A DNA stretch of 64,000 nt, taken from the NCBI GenBank assembly GCA_016785225.1, contig JAFBJZ010000665.1:2604001-2668000 (forward strand), given 5' to 3'. The notes under the pieces were generated by a model. It did no database searches. It was given only the letters and a program-made list of their open reading frames with translations, and was not told the origin of the DNA. Each line of letters opens with the position of its first letter. The stretch's first letter is position 1. This DNA is from Psettodes erumei (Eukaryota > Chordata > Actinopteri > Pleuronectiformes > Psettodidae). This document shows positions 62,114-64,000 of the stretch, one piece after another. A program made the position numbers and the translations under genes.

Positions 62114-62998
62114 ATACTTTGTCCAGTGCAGCTCATAAAAACTAATCCAGTTGCGGTCAAATCTGTGGCCTAAATTTTCAGGCCAGGAAGAGTAATCCCA
62201 GGGACAGGAAGTGCTTGAAAACAAGGGAAGCCCATTTAGGGAGGAATAAATCATGGCGCTCATGACAGTGTTTTTGTCTTCTCATGTCTGATTGTCTGTG
62301 GGGGGTGACACTGACCTCAGGCTATTCCTGCCTGCTGTTTTTTAGCAAAGACAGGGGCTGGAAAACACAATGGCAGCTGCCTTTGGCTTCTTTTCCTCCT
62401 TTTCCTTCAACATCTCCAGTTCATCGGAGACAAGTCGAGGAGGAGGAACACAGCGGAACATCTGGAAAAAGGGGGATATTTCAGCTTTTGAGAGTAAATG
62501 CAAAAAGCAGCAGGTACACAATGGACATTTTGGCTGCTACGAAATGCGTCAGTGTTAGCAGACTTCTGGGTTCGCTTTGATTTCTCTCCCAAGAAAATTC
62601 ATTATTTGCTCATCTGTGCCAGACAGTTGCATGGTTGTCTTCAAAGGGATAAACTATGACTTTCTGTTTCTTTCTTCCTTTCGTCAAAGCTGGACTTGAA
62701 ACTTTTGCAGCCTTGGCCATGCTCTGCTAATCGACCGGCAAGGACTGTGCACCTCCTAAACTATTGCACGCACCTTTATTCTTTCTAATCCTTGAGGCAT
62801 ACAAAAAACTCACACACCATTGCATTTTTACTGTTTCCAATATGATAAACCATAAATCTTTGCATAACAAGTTCGAAAACCACATGGGGATGGTTCTGAA
62901 TCTGTTTTTCAGTCCTCTGAAGGAACGCTACAAGCCCTTTCTTCCTGTTATCCTGAGGGTCGTATTCCTTCTTGCTCTTTGTCAGATAGGTTTACACG

Positions 62999-63007
62999 GC
63001 TTTGATC
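62999..63007 (+). promoter_or_regulatory. Candidate TCF/LEF site in rnf43 intron 2
   Basis: GCTTTGATC exactly matches the consensus, 4.4 kb past coding exon 2. Confidence 0.25.
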
Positions 63008-64000
63008 ATTCCATCTTGAATGCAACTGCTTCAGAAGTTCTGTAGAAGTAGCTTTGGGCTTAAATTTTTTAAGCCTCCCCGTTCTATCAAGCACTGACAA
63101 GTGCCCCAAATATTTTTCCTGCTTTTAGCTGCTTGGAGACTTTTTTTTTTTTTTTACTGTGCCTTTCAGACATTTCCTCCCTTTAGCACTGTCATTCCTT
63201 CTCTCCTAAGAAAGAGAGGACTAACTAACCATGTTCCTCTGTTTGTGCCTGTTTGACCCTGATGACACAGTCTTTTCCCTCCCATTTCCTCTGTTGCTAA
63301 AGTTAGCCGCTGTCTTAGCTCGCCATATCAACGTGAAGATAACTCAGTAGGAAGTACTTAGCTTTGAGTCCAGCAGCCTAATGACTGCTTTCTTTTCAGT
63401 CAGTGCACTCATTATGGCTCTTTCTGTACCCATGATGTAATTTGTAGTTTGATAGCCCATCTCCGAGGGCCGTCTTATTTATTTCGTCTTTGAGGTCGAC
63501 GGTGCTCTGACTGTGGAGGAATTTCCCTGAGCCAAAAGTCGTCTCTCTCGTGTTCCTTTCATGACGATACAGATATTAAACGGGAGCCGCGCTCGCTGGG
63601 TTTTTAATAAAGCAGAACAATGGGCACCTTTGTCAGGCCGTTCCCTGATCCGCCGTCCTACACAAGCAGAATCATAACCCCTCTGGCGAACTGCGGTAAC
63701 GTCAGCTGCCATCTGCTTTTGTCCTGTGGTGTTGTGACGGAGCTGGGGCTGCATGGTTTTGCACACGTATCCACGCCTGTATTTGAGTTTGTGTGTGTGT
63801 GTGCTACTGGCAGTCTGTATTGATCATTCCACCCATTATCAATCTATCATCGGTGATGTTTAAAAATGGCAAAAAACACAAATGCAGGGTCTTATTTTAC
63901 AGCCACAGCTGTTTTGTATGTTACGGTAGACAATGAAATGCTAACTCGTCGCTTAGTCAGGGAAGCTAGCTAGCTCTTAGGCTAGCTAAAGTGAGAGCAG

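Larger units (their letters stand above)
58559..64000. other. rnf43: Start of rnf43 intron 2 (continues past the window)
   Basis: The donor gtacgc follows exon 2, and no further rnf43 coding exon is recognisable up to the window end. The segment has G-rich tracts at 59343-59362 and 59574-59596, a tRNA-like stretch at 58850-58960, a repeat remnant at 61690-61830, a TA microsatellite at 62089-62113 and a poly-T at 63142-63157. Two perfect TCF/LEF-type motifs are at 61593 and 62999. Confidence 0.5.

Overview
This is vertebrate nuclear DNA, most likely from a percomorph (spiny-rayed) teleost fish. Genes are intron-split with GT-AG boundaries. Noncoding DNA is rich in CA/TG microsatellites and in short interspersed elements that I recognise as common in teleost genomes. 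Three orthologs can be identified directly from their encoded protein: supt4h1 (minus strand, complete, 5 coding exons), hsf5 (plus strand, at least 5 coding exons) and rnf43 (plus strand, only coding exons 1 and 2 in the window).

Layout: 1-6790 is gene-poor DNA with repeat remnants. These include a 310-bp foldback (MITE-like) element at 2649-2958 and an AT-rich 40-bp palindrome at 1557-1596. supt4h1 occupies 7020-7969 and encodes a 117-residue SPT4, the same length as the human protein. A 1.57-kb head-to-head interval follows, carrying a CRE-like site, a CTAT microsatellite and an HSE-like site. hsf5 spans 9535-11540. A CpG-rich interval at about 12750-14300 holds the rnf43 leader and first coding exon (14081-14302). 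Intron 1 of rnf43 is 44.1 kb (14303-58444). The second coding exon is 58445-58558, and the remaining 5.4 kb is the start of intron 2. The rest of rnf43 (end of the protease-associated domain, transmembrane segment, RING) lies beyond the window.

The genes are functionally unrelated: a transcription elongation factor subunit, a heat-shock-factor-family DNA-binding protein, and a Wnt-feedback ubiquitin ligase. They are conserved neighbours on human 17q22. There, as I recall, RNF43 lies between HSF5 and SUPT4H1. Here supt4h1 is instead on the other side of hsf5 and divergent from it.

I found no convincing additional protein gene, RNA gene or CRISPR array, and no previously undescribed system. 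The most useful leads are: several perfect TCF/LEF-type motifs in rnf43 introns 1 and 2; a 12-codon uORF whose stop overlaps the rnf43 start (ATGA); an unresolved, possibly non-canonical hsf5 exon 1-2 junction; the altered supt4h1 position; and several repeat families and DNA-structure-prone tracts.
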